From positions 1 to 35,283 of the forward strand of contig NZ_ATDK01000013.1 of NCBI RefSeq assembly GCF_000444135.1: a DNA stretch of 35,283 nt, in the 5' to 3' direction. Positions within the stretch are counted from its first letter, which is position 1. Every line of letters begins with the position of its first letter. The DNA comes from Pseudomonas avellanae BPIC 631 (GTDB taxonomy: Bacteria > Pseudomonadota > Gammaproteobacteria > Pseudomonadales > Pseudomonadaceae). The translations under genes and the position numbers were made by a program. The notes below the pieces were generated by a model. The model was given only the letters and a program-made list of their open reading frames with translations, did not search any database and was not told the origin of the DNA. Shown here piece after piece: positions 17,940 through 27,367 of this stretch.

Positions 17940-18767
17940 TCAAGGCGCATACGGCAATTCGCGTTTGTGCTGGGTCTTGGCGTAGGTTTCGCAAATGATC
18001 CGGAACGCCTCTTCGCGTACCGGCTCGCCGTGCAGGAAGGCGTCGATCTCTGCGTAGGTCACGCCGTGCGAAGCTTCGTCCGGTTTGCCGGGGGAGAGGT
18101 CTTCGAGGTCGGCCGTCGGTACTTTTTCCACCAGTGATTCCGGCGCGCCGAAATGGCGGGCGATGGCGCGTACCTGGTTTTTCACCAGGCCGCTCAGCGG
18201 TGCCAGGTCGCAGGCACCGTCACCGAACTTGGTGAAAAAGCCCATGACCGCCTCGGCGGCGTGGTCAGTGCCGATCACCAGCCCTTGATAGGCCCCGGCG
18301 ACGGTGTACTGCGCAACCATACGCATGCGCGCTTTGGTGTTGCCGAGTACGAAATCCACTGAGCTGGCCGGGAGCCCGTCAAACGCCTTCACTTCAGCGG
18401 CCAGCGCCTTGACGCTGCTGCCGATATTGATGGTATGGCGCTCGTCCGGCTCGATGAAATCGACGGACGCCTGAGCTTCGTGCTCGTCGGCCTGCACCAC
18501 ATAAGGCAGGCGTACAGCGATAAAGCGGTAGCGGGTATCACCGGTGCTCTCGCGCAATTCCTTGACGGCGCGCTGGGCGAGCAGGCCGGCGGTCAACGAG
18601 TCGACGCCGCCGCTGATGCCCAGCACCAGCGTTTTCAACCGAGCGTTCTGCAGGCAATCCTTGATGAAGCCGACGCGGCGGGCGACTTCTGCCTGCAACG
18701 CGTTCTGGTCCGCAAAAGGTGGCTGGACCTTGAGCTGTTCAGCAATCTGGCGCTGTACGGCGTGCAT
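17940..18767 (-). CDS. nadE: NAD synthetase, ammonia-dependent
   Basis: Makes NAD from nicotinate adenine dinucleotide, ATP and ammonia in the last step of NAD synthesis. The 275-residue product is the short form, with only the synthetase domain and no glutaminase (nitrilase-like) domain. The ATP-pyrophosphatase loop is SGGVDS at residues 52-57. Later conserved parts are [29 protein letters not shown] and [17 protein letters not shown]. It lies 26 bases after pncB, and the two form an NAD salvage operon. Because free ammonia is its substrate, its position among nitrogen genes is notable, though conserved in Pseudomonas. Confidence 0.96.
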   Translation of the reverse strand: MHAVQRQIAEQLKVQPPFADQNALQAEVARRVGFIKDCLQNARLKTLVLGISGGVDSLTAGLLAQRAVKELRESTGDTRYRFIAVRLPYVVQADEHEAQASVDFIEPDERHTINIGSSVKALAAEVKAFDGLPASSVDFVLGNTKARMRMVAQYTVAGAYQGLVIGTDHAAEAVMGFFTKFGDGACDLAPLSGLVKNQVRAIARHFGAPESLVEKVPTADLEDLSPGKPDEASHGVTYAEIDAFLHGEPVREEAFRIICETYAKTQHKRELPYAP

Positions 18768-18793
18768 GATTCACTCCTCGTAAGTAGGACATT

Positions 18794-20017
18794 TCAAGCT
18801 GGTTTTGCGGGGCTCGGCACATCAGGCACCTTGAACACATGCCGCAGGTAGGCGACAAAGTTCGGGTCCTTGCATTGCGTCTTGCCGGGCTCATCGGAAA
18901 TTTTTGCCACCGCCTGACCGGCGCAAGCGGTCATCTTCAATACCATGTTCATGGGGGCGATGCCGGGTATGTCGGCGGTCAGGTTGGTGCCGATGCCGAA
19001 GCTGACATTGATGCGCCCGCGCAACGCCCGAAAGATATCGAGTGCCTTGGGCAGGTTCAGCCCGTCGGAGAACACCAGCGTCTTGCTCATCGGGTCGATA
19101 CCCAGTTTCTGGTAGTGCGAGATGCATTTTTCGGCCCACTTCACCGGGTCGCCCGAATCATGGCGTAAACCGTCGAACAGCTTGGCGAAGTACAGATCGA
19201 AGTCGTTCAGGAAGGCATCGGTGGTGATGCAGTCGGTCAGCGCGATACCCAGCAGGCCGCGATATTCGCGAACCCAACAATCGAGCGCGGCAATCTGGCT
19301 GTCGATCAGGCGCGGCCCCAGTTGCTGGTGAGCCATGATCCATTCATGGGCCATCGTGCCGAGCGGCTTGAGGTCAAGCTGGCGCGCCAGATGCACGTTG
19401 CTGGTGCCAACCAGTTGCCCCGGAAAGTCCTGCTTGAGCACGTTGAGAACTTCTTCCTGCACGCGGTAGGAAAACCGTCTGCGCGTGCCGAAGTCTGCGA
19501 CTTTCAGCTCGGCCAGCTCATCTGGCGTGGCGTTGACGGTCAGCCATTCGAACTTGTCGTACAGGCGATCCCGCGCCTGGCTGAGTAGGGTGTCCGGGTA
19601 GCGATGCCGATTGCGCACCTCACTGACGATCGCCAGCAACGGCACTTCGAAGAGAATGACGTGGAGCCACGGGCCGTGCAGGCGAATGCACAGTTCATCG
19701 TTCTCGATGCTGGTTTTCACGTAGCGGGTATTGAAACGGAACAGGCCCAGAAACCTCAGAAAATCCGGTTTCATGAAGGTGATGCGTTCCAGGAAGACCA
19801 GGTGTTCAGGGCTCAGGGACAGCTCGCACAGCCGCTCGATCTGTTGCTGGATTTCGCCCAGGTAGGGACGCAGGTCTTCACCGTTGCGGCAGCGAAACTC
19901 CCATTCAACGTCGACGTTGGGGTAGTTGTGCAGCACCGCCTGCATCATGGTCAGTTTGTAGAAATCGGTATCGAGCAGGCTTTGCACGATGCGATTTGAA
20001 AAGGCGCTCTCGCTCAT
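18794..20017 (-). CDS. pncB: Nicotinate phosphoribosyltransferase
   Basis: Converts nicotinate and PRPP to nicotinate mononucleotide, the committing step of the Preiss-Handler salvage route, with ATP hydrolysis. The 407-residue product starts [16 protein letters not shown] and contains [28 protein letters not shown] in short stretches typical of the family. The phosphorylated-histidine segment GTMAHEW has H224. Length agrees with bacterial PncB. It is the first gene of pncB-nadE; the 99 bases to the LysR stop must hold its promoter, but I see no clear match. Confidence 0.96.
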   Translation of the reverse strand: MSESAFSNRIVQSLLDTDFYKLTMMQAVLHNYPNVDVEWEFRCRNGEDLRPYLGEIQQQIERLCELSLSPEHLVFLERITFMKPDFLRFLGLFRFNTRYVKTSIENDELCIRLHGPWLHVILFEVPLLAIVSEVRNRHRYPDTLLSQARDRLYDKFEWLTVNATPDELAELKVADFGTRRRFSYRVQEEVLNVLKQDFPGQLVGTSNVHLARQLDLKPLGTMAHEWIMAHQQLGPRLIDSQIAALDCWVREYRGLLGIALTDCITTDAFLNDFDLYFAKLFDGLRHDSGDPVKWAEKCISHYQKLGIDPMSKTLVFSDGLNLPKALDIFRALRGRINVSFGIGTNLTADIPGIAPMNMVLKMTACAGQAVAKISDEPGKTQCKDPNFVAYLRHVFKVPDVPSPAKPA

Positions 20018-20116
20018 TGAATCGGGCTCTCCAGAGCAGCCGGATAATGTCGGACTCGCGACTTCCTGTCTGTCACCACGGAAAGCTCACGGCCGGATGG
20101 GTAGGCATTGTCGCCC

Positions 20117-21022
20117 TTAACGGGCCGGTTGATCCAACTGTTCCAGCATCCACTGCAGAAAAACCCTGATTTTGGGCACGTCGGCAGTGTGTTCCGGATA
20201 GGACAGGTAGTAGGCGCTGTTAGTGCTGGGCAATGCGTAATCCCATGCAATCACCAGCTTGCCCTCGGCCAGTTCTTCTTCGACCAGAAAGCGTGGCAGC
20301 AACGCGACACCACAGCCGACCTGTGCGGCCCGAATGCACATGTAGAAGGTTTCAAAGCGCGGCCCGTGATAACTGTGATCGGTGTGATACCCCTGGCTTT
20401 CAAACCACTCGTGCCAGGCCTGCGGGCGAAAGGCGTTCTGCAACAGCACCAGTTCGCTCAGTTGGGTCGGGTCCGTGAAGGGCTCGGCTGGCAGGCTGTC
20501 GGGCGAGCACACCGGCACCAGTTCTTCGCCGAACAGCTTGACGCTTTCGGCGCCGGGTATCGCGGCCTGGCCGAAATAGAACGACACGTCGCAACGGCCC
20601 TTGAGCAGGTCGTCGGACTCCTGTTCATTGATCAGGTCCAGATGAATGTGCGGATGCCGCAGCCGCCAGCCTTTCAGGCGCGGCACCAGCCAGCGGGCTC
20701 CGAAGGTTGACGGCGTCGAAACCCGCAGCACCTCGGTCTCGCCGCCATAGGAGCGCAGAAAGTGCGTGGACATCTCGATCTGAGTGAGGATCTTGCGCAC
20801 TTCCGCCAGATACAGCGCGCCGGCGGGCGTCAGTTGCAGGCGCCGGCGCACGCGCTGAAACAGCAGGTGCTGAACCAGTTCCTCAAGCTGCGCGACCTGT
20901 TTGCTGACGGCGCTCTGGGTCAGGTTCAGCTCTTCGGCAGCGCGCGTGAAGCTCAAGTGCCGGGTCACTGCCTCAAAACATTGCAATGCGGCGATCGAAG
21001 GCAGATGACGTTTGTTCAGCAT
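20117..21022 (-). CDS. LysR-family regulator, GcvA-like
   Basis: The 301-residue product has an N-terminal winged helix-turn-helix (about 6-65; RHLSFTRAAEELNLTQSAVSKQVAQLE) and a periplasmic-binding-type effector domain (about 90-295). The opening LPSIAALQCFEAVTRH is typical of the GcvA/AmpR branch. It is divergent from the livKHMGF operon across 504 bases, and a LysR gene is present at the same place in P. aeruginosa, so it may sense an amino acid related to the transporter's substrate. Its true target and ligand are unknown. Since the transporter's best promoter is sigma-54 type, the LysR may instead act on itself or on a distant gene. Confidence 0.9.
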   Translation of the reverse strand: MLNKRHLPSIAALQCFEAVTRHLSFTRAAEELNLTQSAVSKQVAQLEELVQHLLFQRVRRRLQLTPAGALYLAEVRKILTQIEMSTHFLRSYGGETEVLRVSTPSTFGARWLVPRLKGWRLRHPHIHLDLINEQESDDLLKGRCDVSFYFGQAAIPGAESVKLFGEELVPVCSPDSLPAEPFTDPTQLSELVLLQNAFRPQAWHEWFESQGYHTDHSYHGPRFETFYMCIRAAQVGCGVALLPRFLVEEELAEGKLVIAWDYALPSTNSAYYLSYPEHTADVPKIRVFLQWMLEQLDQPAR

Positions 21023-21202
21023 GATGACTTCTCTGTTTTACGGCGCGAGCGTGCGTGAGCAGCATGAATAATCGGAATGATATCTCGCTTGAATGTCGTT
21101 TGTCGGCCACGCGTCTGCCGTTTATTAATGCCTGTGAGAACTGCCCTCATACGTTATTCGGCAAATCCGCTAGCCTCAAATGGTGCGTCTCGTAGCGTTC
21201 GC

Positions 21203-21217
21203 GCACCGGGCGTGTGC
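21203..21217 (+). promoter_or_regulatory. NtrC-type enhancer site upstream of livK
   Basis: GCAC-CGGGCGT-GTGC matches GCAC-N7-GTGC exactly, and the flanks give CGCACC...TGTGCA. It lies about 230 bases upstream of the start predicted from the sigma-54 promoter. A weaker site with a six-base spacer (GCAC-N6-GTGC) is at 21340-21353. Confidence 0.6.
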
Positions 21218-21242
21218 AATTCGGTGACGTGTGTTGTTACAG

Positions 21243-21341
21243 GTGGGTTGCCCATCCTCTATTGCGTGGGTTGCTATCCGGCTCAGTTGTGGTTGCTCTT
21301 TTTTGCTGCTGGGTTGCACCTTGTGTGTTTCGGCGGGTTGC
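21243..21341 (+). repeat. Five phased GGTTGC direct repeats
   Basis: The hexamer GGTTGC starts at 21246, 21269, 21291, 21312 and 21336, at intervals of 23, 22, 21 and 24 bases, close to two helical turns. Copies 1 and 2 extend to GTGGGTTGC, and copies 4 and 5 to GGGTTGCAC. The array lies between the NtrC site and the sigma-54 promoter in the otherwise gene-free stretch 21023-21526. I know of no factor for this motif. Confidence 0.7.
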
Positions 21342-21413
21342 ACGCCTCTGTGCGTGGTAAACAGGTCGTTGAATGGAAAGAAAAACACGCCATTCACGAT
21401 AATGAAAAAGTGA

Positions 21414-21429
21414 TGGCACGGGCCTTGCT
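21414..21429 (+). promoter_or_regulatory. Sigma-54 promoter of livKHMGF
   Basis: TGGCACGGGCCTTGCT fits the full consensus TGGCACG-N4-TTGCW without mismatch, with GG at 21415-21416 and GC at 21427-21428. Transcription would begin near 21440, giving a leader of about 87 bases before livK. Confidence 0.8.
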
Positions 21430-21526
21430 CCAGGCAATACGTAGTTCTGTCGCTCAGCAATCCGGATTTTCGAGCAATCACGTAATCGCAGTGCCCATTA
21501 AAAAAATATCCTCAGGAGCACCACTC

Positions 21527-22669
21527 ATGTCGCATACGTTTTACAGGAAAGGTTTTCTGGCAATTGCAGTGGCAACTGCATTGGGCGTGTCTTCGTTTGC
21601 ACAGGCTGACGTGAAAATCGGCGTCGCAGGTCCCATGACCGGCGCCAACGCATCGTTTGGTCAGCAATACATGAAAGGTGCGCAGGCAGCAGCCGACGCA
21701 ATCAACGCGGCAGGCGGTGTGAACGGGGAAAAAATCGTCTTGGTTGAAGGCGATGACGCCTGTGAGCCAAAACAGGCCGTTGCGGTTGCAAACCGTCTTG
21801 TGGATCAGGAAAAAGTGATTGGTGTGGTCGGGCACTTCTGCTCGTCGTCTACCATTCCCGCCTCGGATATCTACAACGATGCAGGCGTGATTGCCATTAC
21901 GCCGGGCTCGACCAACCCGACGGTGACAGAGCGTGGCTTCAAGGAAATGTTCCGCATGTGCGGTCGTGATGACCAGCAGGGTGTGGTCGCCGGTGATTAC
22001 ATCGTTGACGTGCTCAAGGGCAAGAAAATTGCCGTTATTCACGACAAGGACACCTATGGCCAGGGCCTTGCCGATGCAACCCGCAAGCAACTGGACAAGC
22101 GCGGCATCAAGAAAGAAGAAATTCTCTACGAGGGTCTGACTCGTGGTGAAAAAGACTTCAGTGCGCTGGTGACCAAGATTCGTTCGTTTGGCGCCGACGT
22201 TGTGTACTTCGGCGGCCTGCACCCGGAAGCCGGCCCGCTGGTTCGTCAGATGCGCGAGCAAGGCCTCAAGGACGTCAGGTTCATGTCCGATGACGGTATC
22301 GTCACTGACGAGTTGGTCACCACCGCTGGCGGTCCGCAATACGTGGACGGCGTGTACATGACCTTTGGCGCAGACCCGCGCGTGTTGCCGGAAAGCAAGG
22401 CGGTTGTGGACCAGTTCCGCAAAACCGGTTACGAGCCTGAAGGCTACACACTCTACGCTTACGCTTCGCTGCAGACGCTGGCTGCCGGCTTCAATGGCGC
22501 TAAATCCAACAAGGGCGAAGAGGCTGCCAAGTGGCTCAAGGCCAACTCCGTCAAGACCGTGATGGGTGATAAAGCCTGGGACGCCAAAGGTGACCTGAAA
22601 GTCTCCGACTATGTGGTTTACCAGTGGGACGCCACCGGCAAATACAAGCAACTCGAAAAACAGAAGTGA
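21527..22669 (+). CDS. livK: LivK-type periplasmic binding protein of an ABC importer
   Basis: Binds branched-chain amino acids or related amino acids or amides in the periplasm and delivers them to LivHMGF. The 380-residue precursor has a Sec signal (residues 1-27, ending SFAQA, then DVKIGV). The type I binding fold follows: VAGPMTGANASFGQQYMKGA, then VVGHFCSSSTIPASDIYNDAGV with the Ser/Thr that hold the ligand's carboxylate, VYFGGLHPEAG, and YTLYAYASLQ. I chose the ATG at 21527 because AGGAG (21514-21518) sits eight bases upstream and a signal peptide follows at once. The same frame is open further upstream but crosses the sigma-54 promoter. Specificity cannot be read from sequence. Confidence 0.93.
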   Translation: MSHTFYRKGFLAIAVATALGVSSFAQADVKIGVAGPMTGANASFGQQYMKGAQAAADAINAAGGVNGEKIVLVEGDDACEPKQAVAVANRLVDQEKVIGVVGHFCSSSTIPASDIYNDAGVIAITPGSTNPTVTERGFKEMFRMCGRDDQQGVVAGDYIVDVLKGKKIAVIHDKDTYGQGLADATRKQLDKRGIKKEEILYEGLTRGEKDFSALVTKIRSFGADVVYFGGLHPEAGPLVRQMREQGLKDVRFMSDDGIVTDELVTTAGGPQYVDGVYMTFGADPRVLPESKAVVDQFRKTGYEPEGYTLYAYASLQTLAAGFNGAKSNKGEEAAKWLKANSVKTVMGDKAWDAKGDLKVSDYVVYQWDATGKYKQLEKQK

Positions 22670-22716
22670 GATAAACCTCGTGTCAGTTCTGTCCGGCAGA
22701 GGCTGACCGGGTGATG

Positions 22717-22756
22717 GGCTCGCCCATGAGCGAGCCTGCATCTCTTTTGTTGTTTT
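22717..22756 (+). terminator. Intercistronic terminator/attenuator between livK and livH
   Basis: GGCTCGC (22717-22723) pairs with GCGAGCC (22730-22736) around CCATGA, followed by the T-rich tail TGCATCTCTTTTGTTGTTTT. Partial termination here would give the binding protein in excess over the membrane parts, a common arrangement. Confidence 0.75.
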
Positions 22757-22832
22757 CGGACCTGCCGATCGCGCCTCACGAGGGGGCGATCAGCGGGGTG
22801 CTGAGCTGCCCTTCAGTGTGTGAGCGTGCGTG

Positions 22833-23747
<915 letters not shown>

Positions 23748-23749
23748 GT

Positions 23750-25063
23750 ATGTCCGTTACTGCTGCTGGTCCTGTCACCAAACCTGTTGAAATCAAAAAA
23801 AGCCTGATCGATGCCGTTGTCGCCGGGCTGCTGGCATTGATCGTGTTCGGCCCGATTGTCGGCATCGTGCTCGACGGCTACAGCTTTAACCTGCAACCGA
23901 CCCGTGTCGCGTGGCTGGTGGCTGTAGTCATGGTCGGGCGCTTTCTGATCAGTCTGTTCCTGCAGACGCCCAGAGGCATACGCATGTCCCAGAGTTTTGA
24001 AAGCTCGGACTCTGGCGTGCATGTGCTCAAGCCCGATCACAAATCCAGCCTGTACTGGATCATTCCGCTGCTGATCGTAATTGCCATCGTGTTCCCGATC
24101 TTCGCCAACAAGTACATCCTGACCGTGGTCATTCTCGGGCTGATTTACGTACTGCTGGGGCTGGGCCTGAATATCGTGGTCGGTCTGGCCGGTCTGCTCG
24201 ATCTGGGCTACGTCGCTTTCTATGCCATCGGTGCTTACGGCCTGGCGCTCGGCTATCAGTATCTGGGCCTGGGCTTCTGGTCGGCGTTGCCGCTGGCGGC
24301 CATCGCGGCGGCGCTTGCCGGGTGCATTCTCGGCTTTCCGGTGTTGCGCATGCATGGCGATTACCTGGCCATCGTGACGCTGGGGTTCGGCGAAATCATC
24401 CGTCTGGTGCTAAACAACTGGCTGTCGTTCACCGGTGGCCCCAATGGTGTGCCGGTGCCGTCGCCGACCTTTTTCGGCCTGGAATTCGGGCGTCGCGCCA
24501 AAGACGGCGGTGTCCCCATTCATGAGTATTTCGGCTTCGATTACAACCCGGACCTGAAATTCATCTTCATCTATACCGTGCTGTTTCTGGTGGTGCTGGC
24601 GGTGTTATTCATCAAGCATCGCCTGACCCGCATGCCGATTGGCCGTGCGTGGGAAGCCCTGCGCGAAGACGAGATTGCCTGCCGTTCGATGGGCCTCAAT
24701 CACGTACTGGTCAAGCTGTCGGCGTTCACCATCGGTGCTTCGACGGCGGGGCTTGCCGGTGTGTTTTTCGCCAGCTACCAAGGCTTCGTCAACCCGACGT
24801 CGTTCACCTTCTTCGAGTCGGCGCTGATTCTGGCCATCGTCGTGCTGGGCGGTATGGGTTCGACCATCGGTGTGGTGATTGCTGCTTTCGTGCTGACCGT
24901 GGCGCCTGAGCTGCTGCGCAGCTTCTCCGAGTACCGCGTGTTGCTGTTCGGCATTCTGATGGTGCTGATGATGATCTGGCGGCCGCGCGGCCTGATCCGC
25001 ATCAGTCGCACCGGCGTGAAACCACGCAAGGGTGCGCTGGTCACAGAAGGAGGTGCGCGATGA
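23750..25063 (+). CDS. livM: LivM-type ABC permease
   Basis: Second channel subunit of the importer. The 437-residue product has an N-terminal extension of about 125 residues with membrane segments (the DUF3382-type start seen in LivM of gamma-proteobacteria), then the permease core. Recognisable parts are LGLNIVVGLAGLLDLGYVAFYAIGAYG in short stretches, MHGDYLAIVTLGFGEIIRLVLNNW, and the ATPase-coupling loop PIGRAWEALREDEIACRSMGLN. Its stop overlaps livG by four bases (ATGA). Confidence 0.94.
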   Translation: MSVTAAGPVTKPVEIKKSLIDAVVAGLLALIVFGPIVGIVLDGYSFNLQPTRVAWLVAVVMVGRFLISLFLQTPRGIRMSQSFESSDSGVHVLKPDHKSSLYWIIPLLIVIAIVFPIFANKYILTVVILGLIYVLLGLGLNIVVGLAGLLDLGYVAFYAIGAYGLALGYQYLGLGFWSALPLAAIAAALAGCILGFPVLRMHGDYLAIVTLGFGEIIRLVLNNWLSFTGGPNGVPVPSPTFFGLEFGRRAKDGGVPIHEYFGFDYNPDLKFIFIYTVLFLVVLAVLFIKHRLTRMPIGRAWEALREDEIACRSMGLNHVLVKLSAFTIGASTAGLAGVFFASYQGFVNPTSFTFFESALILAIVVLGGMGSTIGVVIAAFVLTVAPELLRSFSEYRVLLFGILMVLMMIWRPRGLIRISRTGVKPRKGALVTEGGAR

Positions 25064-25935
25064 GCAATGAAGTGATTCTTTCTGTCGAGCACCTGATGAT
25101 GCACTTTGGCGGCATCAAGGCCCTCAGCGACGTCAGCCTCAAAGTGCGTCGCAACTCGATTTTTGCCCTGATCGGTCCCAACGGTGCGGGCAAGACCACG
25201 GTTTTCAACTGCCTGACCGGTTTCTACAAGGCCACTGGCGGGCGCATCGAGCTGCACACCCGCGGCAATACCACCAATGTGATCCGGCTGCTCGGCGAGC
25301 CGTTCAAGGCGACTGATTTTGTCTCGCCGAAAAGCTTTTTCAGCCGGGTGTACTACAAGATGTTCGGCGGCACCCATCTGGTCAATCGGGCAGGGCTGGC
25401 GCGCACCTTCCAGAACATTCGCCTGTTCAAGGAAATGTCGGTGGTCGAGAACCTGCTGGTCGCCCAGCACATGTGGGTCAACCGCAGCCTGATCAGCGGG
25501 ATTCTCAACACCAAAGGCTATCGCAAGGCCGAAGAGGACGCGCTCAATGCGGCGTTTTACTGGCTGGAAGTGGTCGATCTGGTGGATTGCGCCAACCGCT
25601 TGGCGGGCGAGCTGTCCTACGGCCAGCAACGCCGCCTGGAGATCGCCCGTGCCATGTGCACGCGTCCGCAGGTGATCTGCCTGGACGAGCCGGCTGCCGG
25701 TCTCAACCCCCAGGAAACCGAGGCGCTGAGCGGCATGATCCGCCTGCTGCGCGACGAACACGACATGACCATCGTGCTGATCGAGCACGACATGGGCATG
25801 GTTATGGGTATTTCCGACGATATTGTGGTGCTCGACCACGGCAATGTGATTGCCATGGGCGGGCCGGAACAGATCCGCAACGATCCGAAAGTTATCGCTG
25901 CGTACCTGGGCGCTGATGAAGAGGAGCTGGTATGA
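25060..25935 (+). CDS. livG: LivG-type ABC ATPase
   Basis: Cytoplasmic ATPase powering the importer. The 291-residue product has Walker A GPNGAGKTT (about 39-47), the long insertion typical of LivG (about 60-110), the ABC signature LSYGQQRRLEIARAM (about 184-198), Walker B VICLDEPAAGLNP and the switch histidine in VLIEHDM. The C-terminal KVIAAYLGADEEE is the usual end. It overlaps both neighbours by four bases. Confidence 0.95.
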   Translation: MSNEVILSVEHLMMHFGGIKALSDVSLKVRRNSIFALIGPNGAGKTTVFNCLTGFYKATGGRIELHTRGNTTNVIRLLGEPFKATDFVSPKSFFSRVYYKMFGGTHLVNRAGLARTFQNIRLFKEMSVVENLLVAQHMWVNRSLISGILNTKGYRKAEEDALNAAFYWLEVVDLVDCANRLAGELSYGQQRRLEIARAMCTRPQVICLDEPAAGLNPQETEALSGMIRLLRDEHDMTIVLIEHDMGMVMGISDDIVVLDHGNVIAMGGPEQIRNDPKVIAAYLGADEEELV

Positions 25936-26648
25936 GCAAGCCGATCCTCGAACTGAAAGAGATCGATGTGTTTTACGGGCCGATTCAGGCCCTCAAGAAA
26001 GTCTCGCTGCACATCAATGAAGGCGAAACGGTGAGCCTGATCGGCTCCAACGGTGCGGGCAAGTCCACGCTGCTGATGTCGATCTTCGGTCAGCCGCGCG
26101 CCGCCAGCGGGCAGATCATCTATCAGGGCACGGACATCACCCAGAAGTCCTCGCACTACATTGCCTCCAATGGCATTGCGCAGTCGCCGGAAGGGCGGCG
26201 GGTGTTCCCCGACATGTCGGTCGAGGAAAACCTGATGATGGGCACGATCCCTATTGGCGACAAGCACTCGGCTGAAGACATGCAGCGCATGTTCGAACTG
26301 TTCCCGCGCCTCAAGGAGCGCCGCAACCAGCGCGCTATGACCATGTCCGGTGGCGAGCAGCAAATGCTCGCCATTGCCCGTGCGCTGATGAGCCGGCCCA
26401 GGTTGCTGCTGCTCGACGAGCCGAGCCTGGGGCTGGCGCCGATCATCGTCAAACAGATCTTCTCGACCCTGCGCGAGCTGGCAGCCACCGGCATGACCAT
26501 CTTTCTGGTCGAGCAGAACGCCAACCATGCGCTCAAGCTGTCGGATCGCGCTTACGTGATGGTCAACGGTGAGATTCGCTTGTCCGGTACGGGCAAGGAA
26601 TTGCTTGTAAATGAAGAGGTCAGGAACGCTTATCTGGGCGGTCACTGA
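25932..26648 (+). CDS. livF: LivF-type ABC ATPase
   Basis: Second ATPase subunit, forming a heterodimer with LivG. The 238-residue product has Walker A GSNGAGKST (about 37-45), the Q-loop region, signature MSGGEQQMLAIARAL (about 138-152), Walker B LLLLDEPSLGLAP and switch region FLVEQN. The ending NEEVRNAYLGGH is characteristic. It is the last gene of the operon, 30 bases before a strong terminator. Confidence 0.95.
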   Translation: MSKPILELKEIDVFYGPIQALKKVSLHINEGETVSLIGSNGAGKSTLLMSIFGQPRAASGQIIYQGTDITQKSSHYIASNGIAQSPEGRRVFPDMSVEENLMMGTIPIGDKHSAEDMQRMFELFPRLKERRNQRAMTMSGGEQQMLAIARALMSRPRLLLLDEPSLGLAPIIVKQIFSTLRELAATGMTIFLVEQNANHALKLSDRAYVMVNGEIRLSGTGKELLVNEEVRNAYLGGH

Positions 26649-26678
26649 GTTCGTCAAAGACCTGTCGTATTCAACCCG

Positions 26679-26716
26679 CGCCCCGGATGCTCAAACATCC
26701 GGGGCGTGTTTCTTTG
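26679..26716 (+). terminator. Rho-independent terminator after livF
   Basis: A perfect 11-base stem, CGCCCCGGATG (26679-26689) with CATCCGGGGCG (26696-26706), encloses CTCAAA and is followed by TGTTTCTTTG. Confidence 0.9.
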
Positions 26717-27367
26717 CAATTGTGGAAAACATTTTTGGCGACCCTCCTGCATGCGACATAAAACCGCTGCAAACGGTTGTTTTGTCACCGTTTTGACTTG
26801 TTCAGGTTTGCTGTGGAACTGGCTGTTAATAACTTGGGAGTATTTACCTGCAGCCCTTTATGCATAAGGGTTGTAGCGCGCTGGTTAAATTTCGTACAAA
26901 GGTTTTCAGCTAACTTTCGCAGGGGTTTGTCAACCGCTTTGCAACTGGTCGTTCATACAGCTTTTCGAGTTGCACAGCCTGTGGATAAGTCTGTGAACAA
27001 GCGTTGGAAATAGTGATCCAGCCGTTGCTGCATCTGGGCTACAGGCCATCACGGTTTTCTGACGCTCCTCATTCCCTTTGTGGTGTCGGGCAAAGTCAAG
27101 GGAAAAACTTCACCCGAATCGCTGGAAGCCCCGAACGACGGGACTTTCAGCGTAACCGACTTGCCCCCAGAGATTGTGTGTCTGACTGTGGATAAGGTGG
27201 GCAAAAGTACCTGCAAGCCCCGGAATACATGGCGTTGCTCAAGTTGGTTGTTTTTTGTACAAAAGTGCCGGGTTGTTGCATCGTGGCCCCGCTGACGGGC
27301 ATTCTGCTGCCCTGCCGATAACTTATTAACAGGCTGCGCTCTTTTCGCGCCATGTCAGGAGATTGAA
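26717..27367. other. Gene-free stretch with DnaA-box-like sites
   Basis: No credible gene is seen in these 650 bases. TGTGGATAA, the exact complement of the DnaA box TTATCCACA, occurs at 26980-26988 and 27187-27195. Related TGTGGAAAA and TGTGGAACT occur at 26721-26729 and 26812-26820. All four point the same way. A TTTTGTACAAAA palindrome is at 27253-27264, with a shorter GTACAAA near 26894. The stretch ends with AGGAG before the SDR gene. Whether it binds DnaA is untested. Confidence 0.55.

Noticed and set aside
21077..21526. Upstream extension of the livK frame by about 150 codons, and a Cys/Gly-rich 60-codon frame at 21231-21413.
   Set aside because: The extension would cover the sigma-54 promoter and put the signal peptide in the middle of the protein. 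The short frame has no ribosome site, and its Gly-Cys pattern follows from the GGTTGC repeats.
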